Shown here one piece after another: positions 8,574 to 16,456 of a DNA stretch of 39,010 bases. Positions within the stretch are counted from its first letter, which is position 1. Each line of letters opens with the position of its first letter. The translations under genes and the position numbers were made by a program. The notes beneath the pieces were generated by a model, which had not been told where the DNA came from, searched no databases, and was given only the letters and a program-made list of their open reading frames with translations. The DNA is from Solobacterium sp. (GTDB taxonomy: Bacteria > Bacillota_I > Bacilli_A > Erysipelotrichales > Erysipelotrichaceae), in contig JABZMB010000008.1 of assembly GCA_015256455.1 (NCBI GenBank), forward strand, positions 1-39,010, read 5' to 3'.

Positions 8574-8603
8574 ATGAAAAAAAGTAGTCACGTTGACTAC
8601 TTT
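8574..8603 (-). terminator. Terminator of the CmpB-type membrane protein gene
   Basis: A 10-bp perfect inverted repeat (8581-8590 with 8594-8603) closes a 3-base loop, and a run of T follows on the minus strand. The stem overlaps the stop codon of the minus-strand gene ending at 8597. Confidence 0.85.
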
Positions 8604-9493
8604 TGCTTTGTTCGAGATGTAATAATACGCTTGATATCTTCCAAAGTATCATGATAGGAATGAGAATCAAGTTTAGGGAAGGCATCAATTAAACGCTTTG
8701 TTAGATTAAATTTATCTGAAGTAAGGGTTTCTTTTAGATTACTAATCTTTTGTTGTAATTCTGCAATTTGATCATCCTTAAATTGGACTGCAGTATCTTT
8801 GACATTAACGATATTCTCTTTGAGTTCTGCACCAGCAATTCTAGCTTGAACACCTGCTTCACTCACTTTGAGTGCGGTTTCCATAGCGCCACCACCAATA
8901 CGTTCAGTTAATTCATCACTGACGATACGTAGTTTTTTCTGGAGTGTATCAATTTGTGCGAGCTTTTCATTTAGACCAATCATGACTGAAACAGAAATTA
9001 CCATATCCAGTGCTAGGCCAAAATATGTAGCAGCTAAAATCCACCATCCAATTTGTTTTGGAATCCAATTAACAAAGTCAATAATCATTGGATGGATAAA
9101 GCCAATCGCAATAACACAGCCAATTCCCCATGCAAGAGAGAATATCAAACATACATAACCATTGATATTAAATGGCATATCTCGATAATCCCACCAACGT
9201 GCATGGAAGATTTGATCTAAAATCCAACCACCAAAGTATTCAATTAACGTACAGACAATACTTCCGACGTTAAAAATAATGAGAAAGTGAATATGTTGTA
9301 TGTCAGTATGTGTAATAGAGGTTAATAAATATATCATCGCAATCATACCGACACCATAGATAGGACAGAAAGGTCCATTTAAGAATCCACGGTTGATAAC
9401 TTTTCCGACGATTGCGCCATGAAAGGCGACTTCTAATATCCAGCCTAGAAAGGCATATATTGCAAAGTAATATAAAAGTTGATAAATTGTCAT
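8597..9493 (-). CDS. CmpB-type putative ABC transporter permease domain protein with coiled-coil tail
   Basis: A 298-residue protein. About five hydrophobic segments occupy residues 1-175, with the signature stretches FLGWILEVAFH, NRGFLNGPFCPIYG and WWDYRDMPFNINGYVC of the family annotated as putative ABC-transporter type IV (ABC_trans_CmpB). From about residue 180 to the end the sequence is hydrophilic and helical, with heptad-like stretches. No ATPase gene is adjacent, so a transport role is unproven. The ATG at 9493 follows GGAG; the track-length frame would otherwise begin at a TTG six codons earlier. It is separated from the upstream DUF1846 gene by a terminator, so it has its own promoter. 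Confidence 0.85.
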   Translation of the reverse strand: MTIYQLLYYFAIYAFLGWILEVAFHGAIVGKVINRGFLNGPFCPIYGVGMIAMIYLLTSITHTDIQHIHFLIIFNVGSIVCTLIEYFGGWILDQIFHARWWDYRDMPFNINGYVCLIFSLAWGIGCVIAIGFIHPMIIDFVNWIPKQIGWWILAATYFGLALDMVISVSVMIGLNEKLAQIDTLQKKLRIVSDELTERIGGGAMETALKVSEAGVQARIAGAELKENIVNVKDTAVQFKDDQIAELQQKISNLKETLTSDKFNLTKRLIDAFPKLDSHSYHDTLEDIKRIITSRTKQK

Positions 9494-9534
9494 AAAAACT
9501 CCGTTCCTCAAAAATCATAGCATTTTAATAAATG

Positions 9535-9560
9535 AAAACAAGAGTCGAAACTCTTGTTTT
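9535..9560 (-). terminator. Terminator after the DUF1846 gene
   Basis: An 11-bp stem (9535-9545 with 9550-9560) has a TTCG tetraloop when read on the minus strand. The run of T next to it is short. Confidence 0.8.
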
Positions 9561-9570
9561 GTCTGGTTTG

Positions 9571-11058
9571 TTATTTCTTGTGGTATAGCTTTTTGTGTTG
9601 ATGAACTGGATCGAATGTGACATTGATACCAAGTTTACGTAATACGTTCTTATCTTCTTCGGGTAAGATAACCGTAGAGTGAGCTTCACTGCCTTTTAGG
9701 TTACCAAGCTGTTTCATCGCAAGATTTGCATCGTTGTTTGTCATTGCGGTGATTGCAAGCGCAATCAATAATTCATCTGAATGCAAACGTGGGTTATGGT
9801 TACCTAAGTGATTGATTTTTAGATTTTGAATTGGTTTAACGTATTCAGGTTCAATCAAATGTGTAGATTTTGATATTCCACTGAGATTCTTTATGGCGTT
9901 GATAATCACTGCTGCTGATGGACCAAATAGAGATGATGTCTTACCAGTTACAATTTCACCATTTGGTAATTCTAAAGCAAGAGCTGGTGCACTTGTCTTT
10001 TCTGCTTTTTCTCTAGCGATGATGGCTACCTTTCGATCAGATGGGGAAATGGCACAATCATTCATTAATAGTTCAATCTTCTTGACTGCAGATGCAGGAA
10101 TCTTTTCTTCTTTAAAATCAACGAGAGCTTGATAGTAACGTCGAATAATTTCTTCCTTCGCTGCTTCTTTAGCCGCATCCATATCAGTGATACAGAAACC
10201 TACCATATTTACACCCATATCTGTAGGGGATGCATATGGAGATTTCGTAAGAATTCGTTCAATCGTACGATTCAATACTGGGAATACTTCGATATCACGA
10301 TTATAGTTAACAGAAGTTTGGTTATAAGCTTCCAAGTGGAATGGGTCGATCATATTGACGTCATTCAGGTCAGCAGTCGCTGCTTCATACGCAAGATTTA
10401 CTGGATGGTGTAGAGGAAGATTCCATACTGGGAAAGTTTCGAACTTTGCATAACCGGATTTTACGCCATGAAGTTGATCGTGATAGAGCTGAGAGATACA
10501 AGTTGCGAGTTTTCCAGAGCCAGGACCAGGAGCAGTCACGACAATTAAGTTACGAGATGTCTTAATATATTCATTTTTTCCAAGACCTTCTGGAGAAACA
10601 ATATAATCAATATCAGTAGGATATCCCGGAATAGGATAATGGATATAAGAAGTGATTCCATTCTTGCTGAGTTGATGACGGAAGTTATTAGCTGCAGGTT
10701 GGTTTTCATATTGTGTAATAACAACAGAACCAACATAAATTTCTAAATCGCGGAAAGCGTCTAAGAGACGGAAAACCTCTTGGTCATAAGAGACACCAGA
10801 GTCACCACGTGCTTTGGAGTGTTCAATGTTATTCGCATTGATGCAGATCAAGATTTCTACTTGGTCACGTAATTCTGTAAGAAGTTTTACCTTGTTATTA
10901 GGATTATAACCAGGTAAGACACGAGCAGCGTGATAATCTTCAAACATCTTACCACCGAATTCCATGTATAATTTACCGTTAAATTGATTGATACGGTTTA
11001 AAATTTTATCACGTTGTAGATTTAAATATAACTCTGAATCAAAAGCTTGCTTTTTCAT
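9571..11058 (-). CDS. DUF1846 (UPF0371) family protein
   Basis: A 495-residue soluble protein, full length for this family. It shows family stretches such as YMEFGGKMFEDYHAARVLPG near residue 31 and a glycine-rich, P-loop-like APGPGSGKLATC near residue 175. The second half contains the conserved NMVGFCITD region and an alpha/beta tail. The biochemical function is not established; a nucleotide- or phosphate-binding role is suggested only by the glycine-rich loop. GGAGG precedes the ATG. It is transcribed divergently from the MmcQ/YjbR-like gene. Confidence 0.9.
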   Translation of the reverse strand: MKKQAFDSELYLNLQRDKILNRINQFNGKLYMEFGGKMFEDYHAARVLPGYNPNNKVKLLTELRDQVEILICINANNIEHSKARGDSGVSYDQEVFRLLDAFRDLEIYVGSVVITQYENQPAANNFRHQLSKNGITSYIHYPIPGYPTDIDYIVSPEGLGKNEYIKTSRNLIVVTAPGPGSGKLATCISQLYHDQLHGVKSGYAKFETFPVWNLPLHHPVNLAYEAATADLNDVNMIDPFHLEAYNQTSVNYNRDIEVFPVLNRTIERILTKSPYASPTDMGVNMVGFCITDMDAAKEAAKEEIIRRYYQALVDFKEEKIPASAVKKIELLMNDCAISPSDRKVAIIAREKAEKTSAPALALELPNGEIVTGKTSSLFGPSAAVIINAIKNLSGISKSTHLIEPEYVKPIQNLKINHLGNHNPRLHSDELLIALAITAMTNNDANLAMKQLGNLKGSEAHSTVILPEEDKNVLRKLGINVTFDPVHQHKKLYHKK

Positions 11059-11079
11059 AACTGATTTCCTCCAACGAAG

Positions 11080-11085
11080 AGTATA
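11080..11085 (-). promoter_or_regulatory. -10 of the DUF1846 gene
   Basis: On the minus strand the sequence reads TTTGGTATACT, an extended -10 (TGG before TATACT). The start site would be near 11073, giving a leader of about 15 bases that contains the GGAGG. Confidence 0.55.
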
Positions 11086-11103
11086 CCAAATTTGTGCTCA
11101 TTT

Positions 11104-11132
11104 TTGCGGATAAATTTCGAAATTGTTATACT
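11104..11132 (+). promoter_or_regulatory. Promoter of the MmcQ/YjbR-like gene
   Basis: TTGCGG (11104-11109), a 17-base spacer and TATACT (11127-11132). The start site would be near 11139, only about 10 bases before the chosen ATG, so the GGAG (11139-11142) would lie at the very 5' end of the transcript. Confidence 0.65.
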
Positions 11133-11148
11133 ATTAATGGAGAATATG

Positions 11149-12234
11149 ATGCGTTTAGAAAATGAATTATTTCGTCGTTTAAGACCAAATATACAACGAC
11201 TGATTGAATATGGTTTTATAGAACAGAGTGGTATTTTTCAGTATCAGACAAAATTAGAAGATACTGGCATGTACGCACGAATCACAGTAGATAATGGCAC
11301 TGTTTCTGGAAGTGTTTTGGATGAGTTTACAGATGAAGAATATATAGCAGTTCATACCGTAGGCAAAAAGGGTAATTTTGCGACAAAGGTTAAAACGGCA
11401 TATCTTGCTTGTTTGTCAGATATCGCCAGAAACTGTTTTGAGAAGATGGCGTATTCTAGCAAACAAGCTAACATCATGCATGAATGGATGATGAATCAAT
11501 TACATGACACTGCTGATCATCCATTTACAAAATCTCAAAATAGTAAGCGTACAGTAGATAATGACTTTACAGCATACAAACCTAATGGTTGTGACAAGAT
11601 GTATGCGCTTATGTTTACAATTGATAAGCGTAAATTAAATAAAGTATGTAAAGAGACATTGGTCGATGCAGTTAATATCAAAGTAGAACCATCAAAGGTT
11701 GACGATTTACTTCAGTTACCTGGTTTCTATCCTGCATATCATATGAATAAGAAACACTGGGTAACTGCAATATTGGATGGCACGATTGAAGATGAAACAT
11801 TGAAAGAACTTTTGTTAAAGAGTAGAAGTTTGGTGACTAAGAAATTATCGCTCAATCATCATTGGGTGATACCAGCAAATCCTTCGGTTTATGATATTGA
11901 TAACGCCTTTGTACAAAGTGAATTGATGTATTGGAAACAGAAGTTAAATTATCAGATTAATGATTATGTATTTATCTACTATGGTATGCCATATGGAGAG
12001 CTTAGGTATCTTTGTAGAGTCGTTGAAAAGGATGTTATATTCCACGATAAATCAGGGAAACGATGTGATGAAGAAACATATATCTGTCTTCAAATGATTC
12101 ATTTCTTTGATGATCATCAGTTAACAAGGAAGTTTATTTCTGACTTTGGACTGACGAATATACGTGGGGCACGTTCTATGCCGCAAGAATTAATCAATCA
12201 AATATGCAAAATGTATCCAACATTAATGATATAA
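11149..12234 (+). CDS. MmcQ/YjbR family protein with C-terminal EVE-like domain
   Basis: A 361-residue soluble protein. Residues 1-110 form an alpha/beta module with GTVSGSVLDEFTDEEYIAVH, seen ahead of YjbR domains in related proteins. Residues about 150-235 match the MmcQ/YjbR fold, including LPGFYPAYHMNKKHWVTAIL. Residues about 240-320 (WVIPANPSVYDIDNAF, then YVFIYYGMPYGELRYLCRVVE) resemble the EVE/PUA-like domains that read modified nucleobases. MmcQ/YjbR proteins are often called DNA-binding but the role is unproven. The start at 11149 is taken because GGAG precedes it by 6 bases; ATGs at 11137 and 11146 are alternatives. No partner gene is evident apart from pepF 21 bases downstream. Confidence 0.8.
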   Translation: MRLENELFRRLRPNIQRLIEYGFIEQSGIFQYQTKLEDTGMYARITVDNGTVSGSVLDEFTDEEYIAVHTVGKKGNFATKVKTAYLACLSDIARNCFEKMAYSSKQANIMHEWMMNQLHDTADHPFTKSQNSKRTVDNDFTAYKPNGCDKMYALMFTIDKRKLNKVCKETLVDAVNIKVEPSKVDDLLQLPGFYPAYHMNKKHWVTAILDGTIEDETLKELLLKSRSLVTKKLSLNHHWVIPANPSVYDIDNAFVQSELMYWKQKLNYQINDYVFIYYGMPYGELRYLCRVVEKDVIFHDKSGKRCDEETYICLQMIHFFDDHQLTRKFISDFGLTNIRGARSMPQELINQICKMYPTLMI

Positions 12235-12235
12235 T
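12230..12235 (+). promoter_or_regulatory. Possible -10 of pepF overlapping the preceding stop codon
   Basis: TATAAT at 12230-12235 overlaps the TAA of the YjbR-like gene and lies 20 bases before the pepF start. The matching -35 is poor (CAAAAT), so pepF may also be read from the upstream promoter. Confidence 0.4.
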
Positions 12236-12255
12236 ACAGAAACTGAGGTGATATT

Positions 12256-14061
12256 ATGACAGAATTAAAAGAACGTAATCAAATTGAACAACAATACAAA
12301 TGGGACCTTTCAACATTATTTGAAAATGATGAGGCTTGGAATGAAGCACTCACAAAGCTTGATACTTTGATTTCAGAAGCTGCATCTTTTCAAGGTAAGT
12401 TAAACAATACTGAAAGTTTACTTGCGTATTTTAAGGTGTCAGATGAATTAGATAAGGCGATAAACAATGTATTTACATATGCAATGTTGCGTCATAGCGA
12501 AGATACAAGAGCGACCGATGCTCAGGGTATGTATTCCAAGGCATATGGAAAATATGTTGAAGTGGTGAGTGCTACTTCATTTGCACAACCGGAGATTCTT
12601 GGAAATGATGAAGAAGTCTTAAAGGGATTTATTGCGGATCCATCCTTAAAGGATTATGCATTCTTGTTAGAAAATCTTGTACGTAATAAGGCACATACGT
12701 TAAGTGCTGCAGAAGAAAAACTATTATCTGCCTTTGGCGAGGTGTTCTCTGCACCAGGAAGAACGAGTGAAGCGTTAATGGATGCGGATATGGTATTTGA
12801 TACAATCAAGGATGCAGAAGGTAATGATCATGCAGTAAATGGCTCTAGTTATATTCTTTTGCAAGGTAGCGATGATCGCGAGCTTCGTAAGAATTCTTTT
12901 AAATCTTTATACAAGGGTTATAAACAACATATTAATACATTCGCATCTACTTATAGTACAACTGTAAAGGCTGCTTCAATTGATGCGAAGGTAAGACACT
13001 ACGAATCATCCCGTCAAGCTGCGATGTTCTCGGATAACATTCCAGTTAGTGTATATGATAACTTGGTTGAGACAGTACATAAGCACTTACCAACGATGTA
13101 TCGTTACGTAAAACTACGTAAGAAGATGTTAGGTCTAGATGAACTGCATTATTATGATGTATACGCACCTCTTTTAAAGGGCAGTGCAAAGAACTATTCC
13201 TATGAAGAGGCTAAGGAAATGGTACTAGAGGCCGTTAAACCACTCGGTAGCGAATATACAAATATTGTAAAGGATGGTTTGGAAAACCGTTGGGTAGATG
13301 TCTATCCAAACAAAGGAAAACGTGGTGGAGCGTACTCTTCAGGTACATATACATCTAACCCATATATCTTATGCAACTATACAGGTACATTAGATAGTGT
13401 ATCTACATTAGCCCATGAGATGGGACACTCTATGCATAGTTATCGTACAAATCATACACAACCAGTACACTATGCTAACTACACAATGTTCGTAGCAGAA
13501 GTCGCATCCACAGTAAATGAGAACTTACTAATCGAACAGTTATTACAAAAGGAAACAGATCCTGCACAACGTATGGCGCTATTAAACCAATACATGGAAG
13601 GTTTCAAGGGTACTATCTATCGTCAGACAATGTTTGCAGAATTTGAAAAGGAAGCACACGCTGCTTCAGAACGTGGTGAATCCTTAACGCCAGAATTCTT
13701 AAATCAGTTATACCTAAATCTTGTAAAGAAGTACTTTGGTGAAGATTTAGTAATTGATGATGAAGTACAGTATGAATGGGCAAGAATTCCTCATTTCTAT
13801 AGACCATTCTATGTATATGTTTATGCGACAGGTTATAGTACAGCAGTTGCCTTGTCTGAAGGTATCTTACATGGTGGACAAGAGAGAGTTCAAAAGTATC
13901 TTGAATTCTTATCTATGGGTAGTTCTGCGTATCCAATCGATGAACTTAAGCACGCAGGAGTAGACTTAACAACACCAGAACCAATCGATATCGCTCTAGA
14001 GAAGTTCGCTAAGATCCTGGACGATGCGGAAGAAACATTCGCCAAATTACAACAGAAGTAA
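12256..14061 (+). CDS. pepF: Oligoendopeptidase F (M3 family metallopeptidase)
   Basis: A 601-residue cytosolic zinc peptidase that cuts short peptides, a typical length for PepF. The zinc motif HEMGH is at 387-391, with the third ligand Glu415 in FVAEVAST. The N-terminal helical domain and the C-terminal IPHFYRPFYVYVYATGYS segment are those of the family. A GAGGTG site precedes the ATG by 7 bases. It probably recycles peptides taken up or released by proteolysis. A hairpin without a clear T run follows the gene. Confidence 0.96.
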   Translation: MTELKERNQIEQQYKWDLSTLFENDEAWNEALTKLDTLISEAASFQGKLNNTESLLAYFKVSDELDKAINNVFTYAMLRHSEDTRATDAQGMYSKAYGKYVEVVSATSFAQPEILGNDEEVLKGFIADPSLKDYAFLLENLVRNKAHTLSAAEEKLLSAFGEVFSAPGRTSEALMDADMVFDTIKDAEGNDHAVNGSSYILLQGSDDRELRKNSFKSLYKGYKQHINTFASTYSTTVKAASIDAKVRHYESSRQAAMFSDNIPVSVYDNLVETVHKHLPTMYRYVKLRKKMLGLDELHYYDVYAPLLKGSAKNYSYEEAKEMVLEAVKPLGSEYTNIVKDGLENRWVDVYPNKGKRGGAYSSGTYTSNPYILCNYTGTLDSVSTLAHEMGHSMHSYRTNHTQPVHYANYTMFVAEVASTVNENLLIEQLLQKETDPAQRMALLNQYMEGFKGTIYRQTMFAEFEKEAHAASERGESLTPEFLNQLYLNLVKKYFGEDLVIDDEVQYEWARIPHFYRPFYVYVYATGYSTAVALSEGILHGGQERVQKYLEFLSMGSSAYPIDELKHAGVDLTTPEPIDIALEKFAKILDDAEETFAKLQQK

Positions 14062-14064
14062 TCA

Positions 14065-14092
14065 AATTGGAGATATGAAAGTATCTCCAATT
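14065..14092 (+). terminator. Hairpin after pepF
   Basis: An 11-bp perfect stem (14065-14075 with 14082-14092) and a 6-base loop, but no T run follows, so intrinsic termination would be weak. The right arm runs into the TTGACA of the next promoter. Confidence 0.55.
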
Positions 14093-14118
14093 GACAAAAT
14101 ATAAATATTGTATAAAAT
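14091..14118 (+). promoter_or_regulatory. Promoter of the glutathione peroxidase gene
   Basis: Consensus TTGACA (14091-14096), a 16-base spacer and TAAAAT (14113-14118). An alternative TATAAT at 14118-14123 is spaced too far. Confidence 0.65.
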
Positions 14119-14149
14119 ATAATTGTAATAAATATAGGAGATTAAATAT

Positions 14150-14698
14150 ATGACATTTTACGATTATTCTTTAACAGACAGAAGTGGTAACGAAGTATCA
14201 ATGCGTAACTACGAAGGTAAGGTAGTAATTATAGTAAATACTGCAACTGGATGTGGATTTACACCACAGTATAAAGACCTAGAAGATATGTATGAGAAAT
14301 ATCATGAACAGGGACTAGAGATTATAGATGTACCATGCAATCAATTCGCAAACCAAACACCAGGTACTGATGAAGAGGTACATGAGTTCTGTACATTAAA
14401 GTACAATACAAAGTTTGATCAGTTTAAAAAGAGTGATGTTAATGGTGAACATGCATTACCATTATTTACATTCTTAAAGAAAGAACAGGGGTTTGCTGGA
14501 TTTGGTAATAGTGTAAAGGCACTTGGCATGCGTGCAATGTGTAAACTAAAAGATCCTAACTATAAGAAAAATCCTGATATTAAGTGGAACTTCACCAAGT
14601 TTGTGGTTGATCGAAATGGTAATGTTGTAAAACGTTTTGAACCAACAGAAGACATGCATTCAGTAGAAACATGCATACAATCATTGCTGAAAGTATAA
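14150..14698 (+). CDS. Glutathione peroxidase family thiol peroxidase
   Basis: A 182-residue cysteine-type GPx that reduces hydrogen peroxide or organic peroxides in the cytosol. The peroxidatic cysteine is Cys35 in NTATGCGFTPQY, Gln65 lies in PCNQF, and the tryptophan of the active site is in KWNFTKF near residue 142. As in most bacteria it carries cysteine, not selenocysteine; Cys81 (HEFCTLKY) could be the resolving cysteine, in which case thioredoxin would be the reductant. TAGGAG precedes the ATG. It has its own promoter, so it is probably induced separately from pepF. Confidence 0.95.
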   Translation: MTFYDYSLTDRSGNEVSMRNYEGKVVIIVNTATGCGFTPQYKDLEDMYEKYHEQGLEIIDVPCNQFANQTPGTDEEVHEFCTLKYNTKFDQFKKSDVNGEHALPLFTFLKKEQGFAGFGNSVKALGMRAMCKLKDPNYKKNPDIKWNFTKFVVDRNGNVVKRFEPTEDMHSVETCIQSLLKV

Positions 14699-14702
14699 AA
14701 AA

Positions 14703-14716
14703 TGTAAGCGTTTTAA
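14703..14716 (+). promoter_or_regulatory. Candidate catabolite response element (CcpA site)
   Basis: This 14-mer matches 13 of 14 positions of the cre consensus TGWAANCGNTNWCA (A in place of the second-last C). It shares the 11-mer GTAAGCGTTTT with the site at 19529. It lies just upstream of the Nudix promoter. Confidence 0.4.
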
Positions 14717-14725
14717 GAGAATTGT

Positions 14726-14754
14726 TTCACAAAGTTTAAAAAAACATATATACT
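14726..14754 (+). promoter_or_regulatory. Promoter of the Nudix gene
   Basis: TTCACA (14726-14731), a 17-base spacer and TATACT (14749-14754), with a start near 14761 and a G-rich ribosome binding site just after it. Confidence 0.6.
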
Positions 14755-14776
14755 ATCTTTTGTGGGGGGATAGTGT

Positions 14777-15202
14777 ATGAAAAAGGAAAAATCATGCGGT
14801 GCGATTGTATACCGTAAACAAGAAAGTGTTATTCAGTTCTTATTGATCCATCAGACATTAGGACACTGGACATTTCCAAAGGGGCATGTTGAAGATGGTG
14901 AAACAGAACAACAAACAGCGTATCGTGAAATCTTAGAAGAAACGGGAGTAGAGGTTTCTTTCGACGATGGTTTTAGAGTCGTAAACACATATTCCCCAAA
15001 AGAGGATACTCTGAAAGATGTTATTTTCTTTTTAGCACAACCTATCGGTGGTCATGAAGTGCCACAGCTATCAGAAGTATCAGATGTACGTTGGTTAACA
15101 TGTATTGAAGCACATGCGATTATTACATATCCTTCTGACCGTGCATTATTAAAGAAGGCAATCGATCATCTTAAACTCAGAGGGAATTGGAAAGAATATT
15201 AG
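14777..15202 (+). CDS. Nudix hydrolase, Ap4A-hydrolase type
   Basis: A 141-residue cytosolic hydrolase. The complete Nudix box runs from Gly36 to Val58 (GX5E at 36-42, RE at 50-51, EE at 54-55, G57). The N-terminal KSCGAIVYR and HWTFPKGH preceding the box are typical of bacterial bis(5'-nucleosyl)-tetraphosphatases, which split Ap4A into mononucleotides. Substrate assignment is by family resemblance only. A run of G before the ATG serves as ribosome binding site. The downstream putative peptidase begins 2 bases after the stop, so the two are co-transcribed. Confidence 0.88.
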   Translation: MKKEKSCGAIVYRKQESVIQFLLIHQTLGHWTFPKGHVEDGETEQQTAYREILEETGVEVSFDDGFRVVNTYSPKEDTLKDVIFFLAQPIGGHEVPQLSEVSDVRWLTCIEAHAIITYPSDRALLKKAIDHLKLRGNWKEY

Positions 15203-15204
15203 AA

Positions 15205-16077
15205 ATGAGTTCGTTACAAGTTTGTATTACGAATACAGATAGTGATACATATTTCTTAAAATATCAAAAGCGATTAGTCGCTCTTGAAGGCAGGCCTTCA
15301 GTGCGTCATTTATTACGTCATGATGAAATGATTGTAGGTATTGAGGAACATTATCATCGTGATGGCGTCGTGGAATCTTCCTTTGTATTAACAGAAAAGA
15401 TTTCTTTACAGGATGCTATTGATTTGATTGCGGTTTTATTGGAAGCATATATTCGCCGTTATCATTGCAATCGTATTGAATTTCACACAGTGGATGATCA
15501 ATTGGTTCATGCGTATCAAGCGAATGCGGTAAGATGCGATAATCACCAATTTATCTATGATGTGGAAGAATATCGTCTACAGTTGGAAAATAGCGTGTTC
15601 GATGAACGTGGTTATATCATCAACCAAGGTAGGATGGAGAGTATTCCATTCGGATGGTTCAATACTAGAGATAAAGGTTGTGGATGGATTGCTGCATATA
15701 ATCTTTTAAAACTCAATGGAAAAACCATGTTGATGAAGGATGTTCTTGCTGGACTGAAACGCTTTGCATTTATCGGCAATTTATTAGGCCAAGAGAAAAT
15801 ATCTCTATACTTCTGGCTAAAAAAACAAGGTCTTAGCGTACATATCAGTGTTGGAACTAACGCTAAGATGATTAAGAAGATGTGCGCAAGTAAGTCTGGA
15901 ATCCTATTGTATATACATCGTACAAATGCGCATTATGTGGCGTATGAAGTATTAAAGGATGGTAAAATTCAATTCTTCAATGCAGTATATGGGAAGAAGA
16001 ACCATATCACAACAGCTAGTGAATTTTTAAGAGAGAATTCTTTTATCCCATTATCCTCATTAATCTATGTTGACTAA
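15205..16077 (+). CDS. Putative C39-like cysteine peptidase with unknown N-terminal domain
   Basis: A 290-residue protein with two halves. Residues 1-125 are alpha/beta without a recognised motif; a GNAT-like fold is possible (YIRRYHCNRIEFHTVD near 82-97) but not supported by a clear acetyl-CoA loop. Residues about 145-290 resemble a C39-like papain fold: Cys159 in DKGCGWIAAYNLL, His243 in NAHYVAYE and Asn259 in FFNAVYG would form the triad. There is no signal peptide, so it should act in the cytosol. The ATG at 15205 is preferred to a TTG at 15187; the GGAAAG within the Nudix gene end is its likely ribosome binding site. Its function is unknown. Confidence 0.7.
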   Translation: MSSLQVCITNTDSDTYFLKYQKRLVALEGRPSVRHLLRHDEMIVGIEEHYHRDGVVESSFVLTEKISLQDAIDLIAVLLEAYIRRYHCNRIEFHTVDDQLVHAYQANAVRCDNHQFIYDVEEYRLQLENSVFDERGYIINQGRMESIPFGWFNTRDKGCGWIAAYNLLKLNGKTMLMKDVLAGLKRFAFIGNLLGQEKISLYFWLKKQGLSVHISVGTNAKMIKKMCASKSGILLYIHRTNAHYVAYEVLKDGKIQFFNAVYGKKNHITTASEFLRENSFIPLSSLIYVD

Positions 16078-16101
16078 GTCCTAACGTTGTTAGGGCTTTT
16101 T
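16077..16101 (+). terminator. Terminator after the Nudix/peptidase pair
   Basis: A 9-bp stem (16077-16085 with 16089-16097, one G-T pair), a 3-base loop and a T run, overlapping the last base of the stop codon. Confidence 0.85.
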
Positions 16102-16167
16102 CATATTGGTACGATGGTATATTTTCATTTGGCAGTATGATAGAATTAAGAATGATTAGAGGACGTT

Positions 16168-16443
16168 ATGATTAATAAGAAAGTTCATATTTCTAAGATT
16201 CATTTTACGCATATTGAATCTGAATCTTTGATAGAGTCTATCGCAAAGCGTGGTGTTGCAATATCCGTACAGGTCAACGTACATGATGACTATTATGAGT
16301 GCTTGGATGGAAATAAACGATTAACAGCTTGTAAGATTTTATCATTACAGGATAAAAAATTTGAAATGGTGCCTGTGATGATTATGAATGATTATTCAAA
16401 GGCAGGGAGTGCTTTCTGGGGTAATACACAGAATAAGCACTAA
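16168..16443 (+). CDS. Small ParB/Srx-like domain protein
   Basis: A 91-residue protein. The stretch LIESIAKRG, the beta strands that follow and the motif DGNKRLTACKIL resemble the N-terminal ParB-like nuclease (ParB/Srx) fold, where a glycine-rich arginine loop binds nucleotide. No helix-turn-helix DNA-binding part is present, so it is not a partition protein. GAGG precedes the ATG at 16168. It sits 13 bases upstream of the pseudouridine synthase gene and is likely co-transcribed with it. Role unknown. Confidence 0.65.
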   Translation: MINKKVHISKIHFTHIESESLIESIAKRGVAISVQVNVHDDYYECLDGNKRLTACKILSLQDKKFEMVPVMIMNDYSKAGSAFWGNTQNKH

Positions 16444-16456
16444 TAAAGGAGAGAAG

